Assembly: GCF_030406665.1 (NCBI RefSeq)
Contig: NZ_CP129121.1
Coordinates: 2,232,001 to 2,296,000, forward strand
Direction: 5' to 3'
DNA length: 64,000 nt
DNA from: Halomonas halophila
GTDB taxonomy: Bacteria > Pseudomonadota > Gammaproteobacteria > Pseudomonadales > Halomonadaceae
Shown here piece after piece: positions 45,446 to 55,803 of the stretch (position 1 is the stretch's first letter; every line of letters begins with the position of its first letter). The notes beneath the pieces were generated by a model. The model was not told the DNA's origin and made no database searches. It saw nothing but the letters and a program-made list of their open reading frames with translations. Both the position numbers and the translations under genes were made by a program.

Positions 45446-46330
45446 TCACCCTGAACGGGCGCCCTGCTCCAGCGCACCGTGTTCGCGGATCAACTCCCGC
45501 GCCCAGGGGATCGCCTCGGGATACTGATCGGCGTCCAGCACGAACTCCTGCCCTCGCGCCACGGCCTGCAGCGCGACCTCGTCGCCGCGCCTTTCCCAGC
45601 GCCCGGGGTCGGCATGATAGGTCAGCGGCGCCCGCCCCTCGTCGGGATGCCACCAGCCCGGCAGGCGCCACTGCGATACCGTCTCGGCGTCCGGCGCGGT
45701 CAGCCGCTGCCGGGGCGTTTCCCCGGGAAAGATCCCTGCCCCCGGCAGTCCGCCGCCTTCACCGTCCGGCAGCGCCAGTGCGTGACGCGCGATATAGAGC
45801 GCATTGCGCGCCTCGCCGAGCCGCTGGCAGTGCGGATGCTCGCGCGCCCACTCGAGCCCCGCCGGCAGGTGGTCGCCCAACGTCAGCGCCTCGCCCACCT
45901 GCAGCCAGCCCCATAACAGGTGACGCGGCCACGCCTCGGGCACGAAGCGCCAGCCACCGTCGACGCGCTCGACGGGCCGAAACAGCCCGAAGAACAGGAA
46001 CAGGTCGCCCGCCCCCACGCCCTGGTTGCGCAGATGGCTCTGGGCCGCGCCCCGCTGTCCGAACAGCGGCATCCAGCCTGCCGGGCGCGGATGCTGATCG
46101 GCCCGCAGATCGGGATCCAGATGCGCCCCGTCACCCGGCGAGACACGCCACCGGGTCAGATCCTGCACCAGCGGCCCGAGCGGCTCGCCCTGCTGCGTGA
46201 TCGCCTCATAGGGCATCACCGACTGCGCATCGGGAATCGGCAGCGCCAGCAGCCGGCCGTCGGGCAGGATCGGATTGGGCACCCCGCCGGCGGAGGTATC
46301 GAAGCCCTTGCGGCTCAGGATCAGTTTCAT
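45446..46330 (-). CDS. Nmad3-type (nucleotide modification associated domain) protein
   Basis: The 294-residue protein begins MKLILSRKGFDTSAGGVPNP and contains ILPDGRLLALPIPD, the N-terminal signature I associate with Nmad3, a domain described in predicted DNA base-modification systems. It also has many conserved Trp and His residues (WRFVPEAWPRHLLWGWLQ). Enzymatic activity has not been shown for the family as far as I know. Here it stands without other modification genes, between the DAHP synthase and cytochrome oxidase assembly genes, so it may be a stand-alone housekeeping relative. AGGAGAC precedes the ATG. Confidence 0.7.
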   Translation of the reverse strand: MKLILSRKGFDTSAGGVPNPILPDGRLLALPIPDAQSVMPYEAITQQGEPLGPLVQDLTRWRVSPGDGAHLDPDLRADQHPRPAGWMPLFGQRGAAQSHLRNQGVGAGDLFLFFGLFRPVERVDGGWRFVPEAWPRHLLWGWLQVGEALTLGDHLPAGLEWAREHPHCQRLGEARNALYIARHALALPDGEGGGLPGAGIFPGETPRQRLTAPDAETVSQWRLPGWWHPDEGRAPLTYHADPGRWERRGDEVALQAVARGQEFVLDADQYPEAIPWARELIREHGALEQGARSG

Positions 46331-46489
46331 CGGGTCTCCTGTCGGTAGGCGCGATCCACGAGCGCGGGATGGTGACCAACGCTGACACGGGTTTCAAGCG
46401 TCGACACGATCGTGGAGCGGCCCGTTTGCCGGCCCGGCATGCCTCGGCTAGCTTGAGGCGAAAGGCGCCGCCCGCCACGAGGAGCCCGG

Positions 46490-47350
46490 ATGCCCGAGTC
46501 GACGGAACCTTCGATCCTCGCGACCGCGCTGCACTGGCTCGCGCCCTGGGAATTCGAGCCGCTATGGGGGCTGGCCTGCCTGGCGGCGCTCGGCCTCTAC
46601 TGGCGCGGCGTGCGTCATCTGCGTGCGCTCGACCCGGACGTCTCGCCACTGGGGTGGCTGCGACCCGCGACCTTCCTGATCGGCCTGACGCTGATCTACG
46701 TCGTGAGCCAGACCCGCTACGACTACCTCGCCCAGTACATGTTCTTTCCCCACCGGGCTCAGCATCTGGTGCTGCACCACGCGGCGCCCTTCCTGCTGGT
46801 GCTGGCCGCGCCGCCCCGGGCGCTGGCCGCCGGACTGCCGGCCTGGGCGTCCTCGGCGCACCGCCTTGCCCGCCCGCTGCTGGATCGACTGCAGCATCCG
46901 CTCATCGCACCGCTGCTGTTCGTCGGTCTGATCTACTTCTGGCTGATCCCGTCGGTGCACTTCGACGCCATGCTCAGCCGTCATCTCTTCCAGCTGATGA
47001 ACTGGAGCATGCTGCTCGACGGCCTGCTGTTCTGGTGGCTGGTGCTGACGCCTCATGGCCGACTAGGCCCCGGGAAGCGCATCCTGCTGCTGCTGGTGGT
47101 GATTCCGCCGCAGATCCTGCTCGGCGCCTATCTGACCTTCAGCCCCACGGTGCTGTTCGACGTCTACGAGGTGTGCGGGCGCGCCTGGCCGCTGGCGCCG
47201 CTGGTCGACCAGCAGATCGGCGGGCTGATCACCTGGATTCCGGCCACCATGATGAGCGTGATCGGCACCCTGATCGTGCTGCGACAGCTGCGCCGTGGCG
47301 ACCAGGCGACAGGCCACACGCCATCGCCGACCCGGCCCCAGGCCCATTGA
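46490..47350 (+). CDS. Cytochrome c oxidase assembly protein, caa3-type CtaG family
   Basis: The 286-residue membrane protein has about seven helices and the CtaG_2 motif set: QHLVLHHAAPFLLVLAAPP, a second His-rich HLFQLMNWSMLLDGLLFWW and a late WPLAPLVDQQIGGLITW. Family members help insert copper into cytochrome oxidase. The next gene, 11 bp on, encodes a SCO protein, another copper-delivery factor, so the two most likely act together on a terminal oxidase encoded elsewhere. Confidence 0.88.
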   Translation: MPESTEPSILATALHWLAPWEFEPLWGLACLAALGLYWRGVRHLRALDPDVSPLGWLRPATFLIGLTLIYVVSQTRYDYLAQYMFFPHRAQHLVLHHAAPFLLVLAAPPRALAAGLPAWASSAHRLARPLLDRLQHPLIAPLLFVGLIYFWLIPSVHFDAMLSRHLFQLMNWSMLLDGLLFWWLVLTPHGRLGPGKRILLLLVVIPPQILLGAYLTFSPTVLFDVYEVCGRAWPLAPLVDQQIGGLITWIPATMMSVIGTLIVLRQLRRGDQATGHTPSPTRPQAH

Positions 47351-47361
47351 AAGGAGATGCC

Positions 47362-47961
47362 ATGCCCCCCGCCCCGCCTCGTTGCTGCGCACCACTCCTC
47401 CTTCTCGCCCTGCTGGTCATGGCCGGCTGCGGCGAGCCGGAGTGGCGGACCAAGGACATCGCCTCGCTGATGCCGCCGCTCGCCTTCACGCTGGTCGACG
47501 AACGCGGCGAGACGGTCACGGCCGACCGCTATCGGGGTGGCGTCGCCCTGCTGTTCTTCGGCTACACGCACTGCCCCGACGTCTGCCCGATCACCCTGGC
47601 CCGGCTCGCCGGCCAGGTGCGAGACCTCCCCCACGAGGCCCGGGACGATATGCAGATCCTGTTCGTCTCGGTCGACCCGGCCAGGGACGACCCCGAGCGG
47701 CTGGCGGCCTACACCGAGGCCTTCGGGTCGGCCATCGTCGGGCTGACCGGCAGCCGGGCGCAGCTCGACGCCCTTACCAAGCGCTATCGGGTGACCTACG
47801 GCTATGGAGAGAAGGACGCCGCCGGCGGCTATGCCGTTTCCCATCCGAGCGGCGTCTTCGCCTTCGACCGGGACGGCGAGGCGCGGCTATTGATCCGCGA
47901 CGGCGACGCCCCCGAGGCCGTGCGACACGACCTCGAGCGGCTGCTCGCCGAGGAAGGGTGA
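47362..47961 (+). CDS. SCO family copper chaperone lipoprotein
   Basis: The 199-residue product is a lipoprotein (lipobox VMAGC, Cys23) with a thioredoxin-like fold. The copper ligands are in place: Cys71 and Cys75 (THCPDVCP) and His161 (VSHPSGVF). SCO proteins deliver or reduce copper at the CuA or CuB site of oxidases. AAGGAG lies before the ATG at 47362. It is co-oriented with and 11 bp after the CtaG-like gene. Its end is 40 bp from the convergent dinG stop. Confidence 0.92.
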   Translation: MPPAPPRCCAPLLLLALLVMAGCGEPEWRTKDIASLMPPLAFTLVDERGETVTADRYRGGVALLFFGYTHCPDVCPITLARLAGQVRDLPHEARDDMQILFVSVDPARDDPERLAAYTEAFGSAIVGLTGSRAQLDALTKRYRVTYGYGEKDAAGGYAVSHPSGVFAFDRDGEARLLIRDGDAPEAVRHDLERLLAEEG

Positions 47962-48001
47962 TCTTACAAGAGTGTAAAAGCCGGCGAGCGAAGACACCCC
48001 G

Positions 48002-50137
<2,136 letters not shown>

Positions 50138-50147
50138 AAAAATCCTA

Positions 50148-50267
50148 GCTGGAAGCCAGAAGCTGGAAGCTGGAAGTCACCCCAACGCAACTCGGAGAAA
50201 GCGCTGGCGCCCGGCACAGCCGGAGTGTTTCTCTTCCAGCTTCAAGCTTAAAGCTAAGAGCTTACAG
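50148..50267. repeat. Two opposed heptamer arrays forming a degenerate inverted repeat
   Basis: Bases 50148-50175 read GCTGGAA, GCCAGAA, GCTGGAA, GCTGGAA. Bases 50233-50267 read CTTCCAG, CTTCAAG, CTTAAAG, CTAAGAG, CTTACAG. The second array is the degenerate reverse complement of the first, with 57 bp between them. The stop codon of the RhlB-like gene lies inside the last heptamers, so the repeat touches coding sequence. Confidence 0.85.
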
Positions 50268-51563
50268 CAGCCCTTCCGGCGGATGCTCGCAGGGCAGCTT
50301 GTCGTTGATGAAGCGCTCGATCTCCGGCAGCGAGAAGGCGTCTTCCTCGCCCACGAAGCTGATCGAGACACCCTTGGCGCCGGCGCGGCCGGTGCGGCCG
50401 ATACGGTGGACGTAGTCCTCCGGATCTTCGGGCAGGGTGTAGTTGATGACGTGGCTGACGTCCTCGATGTGGATGCCACGGCCGGCCACGTCGGTGGCGA
50501 CCAGCACCTGGATCTCGCCCTCGCGGAACTTCTCGAGGGTGCTGATGCGCTGGTTCTGGGGCACGTCGCCGGAGATCATGGCGGCATTGATGCCGGCGTC
50601 CTTGAGCAGGCCGTCAAGCTTGCGCACCAGGTCACGGCGGTTGCCGAACACCATCACCCGGTCGAAGCTCTCCTGCTGCAGCAGCTTCACCAGCAGCTTC
50701 GCCTTGTCCTCGTCGCCGACCAGATAGACGCGCTGATCGATATCGGCGGCGTTGTCGACGGTGACCGCGATGTCCACGTGGGCCGGATCGCGGGTCCACT
50801 GGCTGGCCAGATTGAGGATGTCCTCGGTGAAGGTCGCCGAGAACAGGAAGGTCTGGCGCTCCTCGGGCTTGGGCGTATGGCGGATGATGCGTTTCACGTC
50901 GGGGATGAAGCCCATGGAGAGCATCCGATCTGCCTCGTCGAGCACCAGCACCTCGACCTGGGTCAGATCGACGTCACGCTTCTGATGGAAGTCCAGCAGC
51001 CGGCCCGGGGTGGCCACCAGGATGTCGAGCTGCTGGCCGAGGCCCTCGAGCTGCTTCTGGTAGTCCATCCCGCCGACCACGCTGGCCACGTTGAGCTTGG
51101 TGAAGCGGGCCAGGGCCTTGGCGTCCTTCTCGATCTGCAGCGCCAGTTCGCGGGTCGGGGCCACGATCAGAGCCCGCGGCGCGCCCGGCTTCTGGCCGTC
51201 CGGGGCCTCTTCCTCGAGGAAGTAGGCGAGGATCGAGATCAGGAAGGCGGCGGTCTTGCCGGTGCCGGTCTGGGCCTTGCCGACCACGTCGCCACCGAGC
51301 AGCGTGTGGGTCAGCGCCTCGGCCTGGATCGGCGTGCAGTACTCGAAGCCCTGGGCATGGATGGCACGCATCAGCGGCAGCGGCAGGTCGAAATCGTGGA
51401 AGCGCCACTTGCCCGCCACGGCGGGGACCTGGAACTGGCGCAGATCCCAGTTCGACTGGCGGCGACGCGGCTTGCGGCGGCGACGCTTGGGCTTGCGGTT
51501 CTCGGTCTGGGCCGGTGCTGTGGTCTGTTCCGACTCGCTCATAGGCTGTGCTGTCTCGTCCAT
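50262..51563 (-). CDS. rhlB: DEAD-box RNA helicase, RhlB-like
   Basis: The helicase core shows the Q motif, AQTGTGKTAAFL, PTRELALQIE, LDEADRML, SATF and HRIGRTGRAG. RhlB assists RNase E in the degradosome, and the overall sequence, including the long N-terminal basic segment (KPKRRRRKPRRRQ), fits RhlB of Pseudomonas-like species. From the ATG at 51563 the product has 433 residues. A TTG at 51605 and an ATG at 51542 are alternatives. The final codons fall in the heptamer repeat region. Confidence 0.85.
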   Translation of the reverse strand: MDETAQPMSESEQTTAPAQTENRKPKRRRRKPRRRQSNWDLRQFQVPAVAGKWRFHDFDLPLPLMRAIHAQGFEYCTPIQAEALTHTLLGGDVVGKAQTGTGKTAAFLISILAYFLEEEAPDGQKPGAPRALIVAPTRELALQIEKDAKALARFTKLNVASVVGGMDYQKQLEGLGQQLDILVATPGRLLDFHQKRDVDLTQVEVLVLDEADRMLSMGFIPDVKRIIRHTPKPEERQTFLFSATFTEDILNLASQWTRDPAHVDIAVTVDNAADIDQRVYLVGDEDKAKLLVKLLQQESFDRVMVFGNRRDLVRKLDGLLKDAGINAAMISGDVPQNQRISTLEKFREGEIQVLVATDVAGRGIHIEDVSHVINYTLPEDPEDYVHRIGRTGRAGAKGVSISFVGEEDAFSLPEIERFINDKLPCEHPPEGLL

Positions 51564-51611
51564 GTTCGTGGATGGAGGTGCATCGATCAGCGATGCGTGA
51601 CGCAAACGCGC

Positions 51612-51676
51612 ATTGTACCAGTCTCGGGCGCCGAGGGCGCGTCCGCTGTCGAAGGGAAGCGTCCGACTGCTAGAAT
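51612..51676. promoter_or_regulatory. Divergent -10 elements between rhlB and the small basic gene
   Basis: TACAAT on the minus strand (51617-51612) lies 49 nt before the rhlB ATG. TAGAAT on the plus strand (51671-51676) lies 28 nt before the ATG at 51704. Both -35 regions are poor matches, so only the -10 hexamers are claimed. Confidence 0.45.
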
Positions 51677-51703
51677 GGCGCCCATCGAAAGAGGAGCCGT
51701 GTC

Positions 51704-51940
51704 ATGACACGCAGGAAGAAGAGCCGTTCCATCGCCGACAAGGTGACCATCCGCACCGGTCGGCGCAAGGACTACAAGCAGTGGCGCCACGAGAACCCCG
51801 ACGAGGTCACCTCGTCGCGGCGCTACACCGACAAGAAGCGCCAGCAGCGCAAGCTGCAGGCGGAGCGCAAGCTGGCCCGCCAGGAAAGCGGCCAGAAGAT
51901 CGCCATCCATCCCGACAAGCCCGAGCAGAAGGACGACTGA
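51704..51940 (+). CDS. Small highly basic protein of unknown function
   Basis: The 78-residue product is rich in Lys, Arg and Gln (MTRRKKSRS at the start, then RRKDYKQWRHENPDE, RRYTDKKRQQRKLQAERKLARQ) and probably helical. AGAGGAG precedes the ATG. It ends 3 nt before xthA, so the two are likely co-transcribed. The composition suggests RNA, DNA or ribosome binding; the start vaguely recalls the basic N-terminus of the GTPase activator YihI, but I would not assign that. Not recognised. Confidence 0.75.
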   Translation: MTRRKKSRSIADKVTIRTGRRKDYKQWRHENPDEVTSSRRYTDKKRQQRKLQAERKLARQESGQKIAIHPDKPEQKDD

Positions 51941-51943
51941 CCG

Positions 51944-52774
51944 ATGCGCCTGGTGTCATTCAACATCAACGGCATTCGCGCCCGGCTGCATCAGCTGGAG
52001 GCGCTGGTCGCCGCACATCGTCCGGCGGTGATCGGCCTGCAGGAGACCAAGGTCCAGGACAGCGAGTTCCCGGTCGAGGCCGTCGAGGCGTTGGGCTACA
52101 GCGTTTACTTTCACGGCCAGAAGGGCCACTACGGCGTGGCGCTGATGATCTGCAACGAGCAGTGCCCGGACGGCCCGGAAGCGATCCATCGCGGCTTTCC
52201 CGATGACGGCGAACAGGCCCAGCGCCGGCTGATCGGCGCGCGACTGCGCATCGACGGCGGCGAGCCGCTGACGGTGTGGAACGGCTACTTTCCCCAGGGC
52301 GAAAGCGTCGACCATCCGGTGAAATTCCCGCACAAGCGTGAGTTCTACGCCCAGCTATCGCGCCTGCTCGACGAGCATCACGCCCCGGACGAGCGCCTGG
52401 CGATCATGGGCGACTTCAACATCTCGCCCGAGGATATCGACATCGGCATCGGCGAGCCCAACCGCAAGCGCTGGCTGCGCGAGGGCAAGACCAGCTTCCA
52501 GCCGGTGGAACGCGAGTGGCTCGAGGGCATCAAGGCCTGGGGCCTCGCCGACAGCTACCGGCTCTGCCATCCGCAGGTGGACGACCGCTTCAGCTGGTTC
52601 GACTACCGCTCCAAGGGCTTCGACCGCGACCCGAAGCGCGGCCTGCGCATCGACTACATCCTAGTGACGGAGCCGCTGGCCGGCCGGGTGCGCGACGCCG
52701 GCATCGACTACAAGCTGCGCGGCATGGAGAAGCCGTCCGACCACGCCCCCGTGTGGACCGAATTCGAGGCGTAA
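51944..52774 (+). CDS. xthA: Exodeoxyribonuclease III
   Basis: The 276-residue enzyme has FNINGIRARLHQLEALV, the metal-binding Glu in LQETKVQD, MGDFNISPEDIDIG and SDHAPVW with the catalytic His. It is the main AP endonuclease and 3'-phosphatase of base excision repair. It follows the small basic gene after 3 nt. Length and motifs agree with XthA rather than the shorter ExoA group. Confidence 0.95.
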   Translation: MRLVSFNINGIRARLHQLEALVAAHRPAVIGLQETKVQDSEFPVEAVEALGYSVYFHGQKGHYGVALMICNEQCPDGPEAIHRGFPDDGEQAQRRLIGARLRIDGGEPLTVWNGYFPQGESVDHPVKFPHKREFYAQLSRLLDEHHAPDERLAIMGDFNISPEDIDIGIGEPNRKRWLREGKTSFQPVEREWLEGIKAWGLADSYRLCHPQVDDRFSWFDYRSKGFDRDPKRGLRIDYILVTEPLAGRVRDAGIDYKLRGMEKPSDHAPVWTEFEA

Positions 52775-52966
52775 TCATCTCGCGAAGCGCTTGCCCGGCG
52801 GCAAGCCCCGGGGTGCCGGACCATCACGAGACGCTGTAAACCCTTCCCTGGGCGCTACTTTTGCCCTTCAGCACTCTCGCATCCTGCTCCGCTTGAAGGA
52901 CCGGTGCTGGCCATCCATGGCCAGCCCGTTCGGCGAGGATCGCCTCACCCTTGGCAGAAACCCTCG
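52775..52966. repeat. Non-coding region with hairpin, likely dispersed-repeat remnant
   Basis: No gene is visible. The perfect inverted repeat GCTGGCCAT-CC-ATGGCCAGC lies at 52906-52925. The text around it (GCTGTAAACCCTTCCCTGGG near 52832, a CATCCTGCTCC phrase near 52880) resembles a degenerate dispersed element that I recall from other halomonad intergenic regions. The region also separates convergent xthA and the TPR gene. Confidence 0.45.
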
Positions 52967-54118
52967 CTACGCCTTGCCCCCGGCATTCACCGCCTCATCC
53001 TCGGTCCCGCCTGTTGCCTCACCGCCTTCCTGCTCCGGCAGGCTCGACAGCCAGTCTTCCGCCTCGGACTCACCCAGATCACGCGCCTTCGCCAGCGCCT
53101 CGCCGGCGATGTCCCACTCGCCCCAGCCGTAGGCCAGCTCGCCCAGCCGCAGCCAGTCGTCGCCGGCCCCGCTGCGCTCGGCGACATCGCGCCAGGCAGC
53201 CAACGCCTCGTCGTGATCGCGCGCGGCCTGCCAGGCACGCGCCAGCAGGCGGCGATGCTCGAGATCGTCCGGCAGCGACTGCTCCTCGAGAGCAACAGTC
53301 AGCAGCTCGGCGGCCCGCGCCGGCGTGCCGCCGGCCAGGTGCAGACGGATGCGCTGGTGCAGGTCCTCGGCGCCGGACAGCACGCCGCGGCGCCAGCCGG
53401 CCTCCCAGATCGCCGCGGCCCGACCCGGATCGCCCAGGCGCTGGGCCAGGCTGGCCGCTCGACGCCAGGTCTCGGCATTACCGTCGGCACCCTGGAGACG
53501 CCGCTCGATCAGCGCCAGCGCGCCGCCCTCGTCGCCGGCACGCTGCAGCACGGTGGCGGCCAGCGTCGCATGCGCCTCGCTCGGCTCGCCGCCGCCACTC
53601 AGGGCGCGATTCACCCAGCGCGCCGCGTCGTCCCAGTCGGCCTCGGCGGCCAGCAGCTGGACCATCAGCCAGTGATCCTCGCGGGTGCCGGCGTGACGCT
53701 GGAACCAGTCGCCGAGCAGCGCCCTCGCCCGCTCGGGCTGATCGCCCCGCAGGCGCAGTCCCGCCTCCTGGCGCAGCCAGCGATCCGCCTGGGCGCGCTC
53801 GACGCCACGGATGCCACGCGCCTCGGCCAGATGACCGGCGGCGGCCAGCGGATCGTCGAGACGCGCCGCGGCGCTGGCGGCGAGCTGCAGGTAGAGGGCG
53901 CGGGCCCAGCGGTCCGAGGCATTGCCGCCCGCCAGGCGATCGGCCTGGCTCAGGGCGCGTTCGCGCACGGCGGCATACTCGGACTGCCCCAGGCGCTGCT
54001 CGAGGCCCTGAAGGTCGTCGATGCGCGCCCCGGACAGGGTCGGCGCCGCCAGGGCGGGCGAGGACAGCAGCAGCCAGGCGAGCAGGCACAGCGGGCGTGT
54101 CGGCGTCATGATCGTCAT
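52967..54118 (-). CDS. TPR protein of the TonB2-type operon
   Basis: The 383-residue product has a signal peptide (LLAWLLLSSPALA, cleavage about residue 25) and helical repeats throughout, such as EDHWLMVQLLAAEADWDDAARWVNRAL and EHRRLLARAWQAARDHDEALAAWRDVAERS read as TPR pairs. A similar TPR gene closes the tonB2 clusters of Vibrio and Marinobacter, where it supports iron transport. It overlaps the tonB stop by 4 bp (ATGA). The C-terminus is acidic. Confidence 0.8.
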   Translation of the reverse strand: MTIMTPTRPLCLLAWLLLSSPALAAPTLSGARIDDLQGLEQRLGQSEYAAVRERALSQADRLAGGNASDRWARALYLQLAASAAARLDDPLAAAGHLAEARGIRGVERAQADRWLRQEAGLRLRGDQPERARALLGDWFQRHAGTREDHWLMVQLLAAEADWDDAARWVNRALSGGGEPSEAHATLAATVLQRAGDEGGALALIERRLQGADGNAETWRRAASLAQRLGDPGRAAAIWEAGWRRGVLSGAEDLHQRIRLHLAGGTPARAAELLTVALEEQSLPDDLEHRRLLARAWQAARDHDEALAAWRDVAERSGAGDDWLRLGELAYGWGEWDIAGEALAKARDLGESEAEDWLSSLPEQEGGEATGGTEDEAVNAGGKA

Positions 54119-54867
54119 CTCAGCTGGAACTCCAGGCGCTGGCGGGCCCGACGGCGCTGATCGGCGGACGCGAACTGCCAGCCGGCGATGGCGCGGCGAG
54201 CGACGCGGTCGAAGACGCGACGCGGGCTGGCCTCCACCACCTGGATGCTGTCGCGTTCGACGCTGCCGTCGCGGCGAATGATGAACTGCACCACCACGTG
54301 GCCCTCGAGACCGCGACGGCGGGCCCGCGAGGGATACTCGGGCGGCACGCGACGCGTGGCCTGGGCGGAGGACCCGACGTCCACCGGCTCGTTGGAGGCC
54401 GCCTGACTCGCGGCCGGGGCCGACGACGACGTGCTCGCCGTGGCCTGGCTCGGAGCAGGGTCCGGTGCCGGCGCGGGTTCCGGCTGCGGTTCGGGTTGCG
54501 GTTCGGGCCGGGGCTCTGGCTTCGGTTCGGGTGGCGTCTCGGTGAGCTCCGGCAAGGCCTCGTCCACCGGCGTCTCCGGCGCTTCCATGGGCGGCAGCTC
54601 CGGCTCCGGCAGGGAAATGGCGCTGTCGACCTGGGGCGCCGGCGCCGGCTGTGGCGGCGGCGTCGGAGCACTGGGCGGCGGCGGTGGCGCCGCGCTGGCC
54701 GCCGTGGCCGGCTCGGGCGCCATCTCGGCCGGCGCTTCGGCCAGCGTCATCATGATCTCCTGCTGCGGCTCGGGCTCGGCCTCGGGCGGTGCCACCAGCA
54801 AGGCCAGCAGCGCGAACAGCGCCAGGGTCAGGGCCGCCCCGGCCAGCAGCGAAACCGGTAGCCGCAT
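54115..54867 (-). CDS. tonB: Energy transducer TonB (TonB2-type)
   Basis: The 250-residue protein has one N-terminal helix (about 5-27), a very long Pro/Glu-rich spacer (about 28-150, with repeated PEPQPEP units) and a C-terminal TonB domain (VPPEYPSRARRRGLEGHVVVQF..., about 170-250). It carries proton-motive energy from ExbB-ExbD to outer-membrane receptors. The short cytoplasmic start (MRLPVS) is TonB2-like. It shares one base with the exbD stop and overlaps the TPR gene by 4 bp. Confidence 0.92.
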   Translation of the reverse strand: MRLPVSLLAGAALTLALFALLALLVAPPEAEPEPQQEIMMTLAEAPAEMAPEPATAASAAPPPPPSAPTPPPQPAPAPQVDSAISLPEPELPPMEAPETPVDEALPELTETPPEPKPEPRPEPQPEPQPEPAPAPDPAPSQATASTSSSAPAASQAASNEPVDVGSSAQATRRVPPEYPSRARRRGLEGHVVVQFIIRRDGSVERDSIQVVEASPRRVFDRVARRAIAGWQFASADQRRRARQRLEFQLR

Positions 54868-55274
54868 CAGTCACCGCTCCGCTGGGCGGCCACCGCCACG
54901 TTGTCGACGTCGGCCTCGCGCAGGCGATCCATGACCTCGATCAGCACGCCGGTGGTGGCATCGCGATCGGCCTGGATCACCACCGAGCCGTCGTCGCTGA
55001 TCAGGCCGGCCACGCGCGGACCGACCCGGTGCAGGTCCACGGGCTCGCCGTCGACCCACACCGCGCCCTCGGGGGTGATCGCCACCAGCACCTGAACGTC
55101 CGGACGCGGCGAGGCCGCGCTGGACTCGGGCCGTTCGATCTCCACCCCGCTCTCCTTGATGAAGCTGGTGGTCACGATGAAGAAGATCAGCATGATGAAG
55201 ACCACGTCCAGCATCGGGGTCAGGTTGACCTCGCTGCTCTCCTCAGCGGCCGCCGCCAGTCGACGTCTACGCAT
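54867..55274 (-). CDS. exbD: Biopolymer transport protein ExbD
   Basis: The 135-residue protein has a short cytoplasmic start, a single helix (about 21-39) carrying the proton-path Asp23 (TPMLDVVFIML) and a periplasmic domain. It forms the proton channel with ExbB. It overlaps the exbB gene by 8 bp and shares one base with tonB. Confidence 0.94.
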   Translation of the reverse strand: MRRRRLAAAAEESSEVNLTPMLDVVFIMLIFFIVTTSFIKESGVEIERPESSAASPRPDVQVLVAITPEGAVWVDGEPVDLHRVGPRVAGLISDDGSVVIQADRDATTGVLIEVMDRLREADVDNVAVAAQRSGD

Positions 55275-55803
55275 GTGCGTCCTCCGCGGCGCGTGCCAGG
55301 CGGTCGTGCAGCCGCTGATCCTCGCGCCGGATGATGTGTTCGAGACGAGCGATGAACAAGAGCCCCACCACCGAGACCGCCATGCCGCTCAGGGTCGGCA
55401 GGGTGGCGCGGGCCACGCCGTCGGCCATGGCACGAGCCTGATTGACCTCGCTCACCGACAGGCTGTCGAAGACGGTGATCATGCCGGTCACCGTGCCGAG
55501 CAGGCCGAACAGCGGGCAGATCACCACCAGCAGCTTGAGCCAGGGCAGCGGCGCGCGCAGCCGGGTGATCAGCTCGCGGGCCCAGATCTCGCGCAGGGTC
55601 AGCGCACTCCAGCTGGCGTGATCCTCGCGGGCCACCCAGCGCGCCACCAGGGCGTGGCGCGCCGGACGATAGTGGAAGCGGAAGAACCACCAGCGCTCCA
55701 GGCCCAGCGAGAACAGCAGCACCGCCACGCCGATGATGACCACCAGCACCGGGCCGCCGGCCTCGACCAGCCAGGCCAGGGGATCAAGCCAGAGCATCGG
55801 CAT
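55267..55803 (-). CDS. exbB: MotA/TolQ/ExbB proton channel protein (ExbB2)
   Basis: The 178-residue protein has three helices (about 16-36, 98-118, 140-160) and the family motif LLVVICPLFGLLGTVTGMITVFDSLS. It is the short ExbB of TonB2-type systems. It overlaps the larger TtpC-like gene by 20 bp and exbD by 8 bp, so all are translationally coupled. Confidence 0.93.
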   Translation of the reverse strand: MPMLWLDPLAWLVEAGGPVLVVIIGVAVLLFSLGLERWWFFRFHYRPARHALVARWVAREDHASWSALTLREIWARELITRLRAPLPWLKLLVVICPLFGLLGTVTGMITVFDSLSVSEVNQARAMADGVARATLPTLSGMAVSVVGLLFIARLEHIIRREDQRLHDRLARAAEDAHA

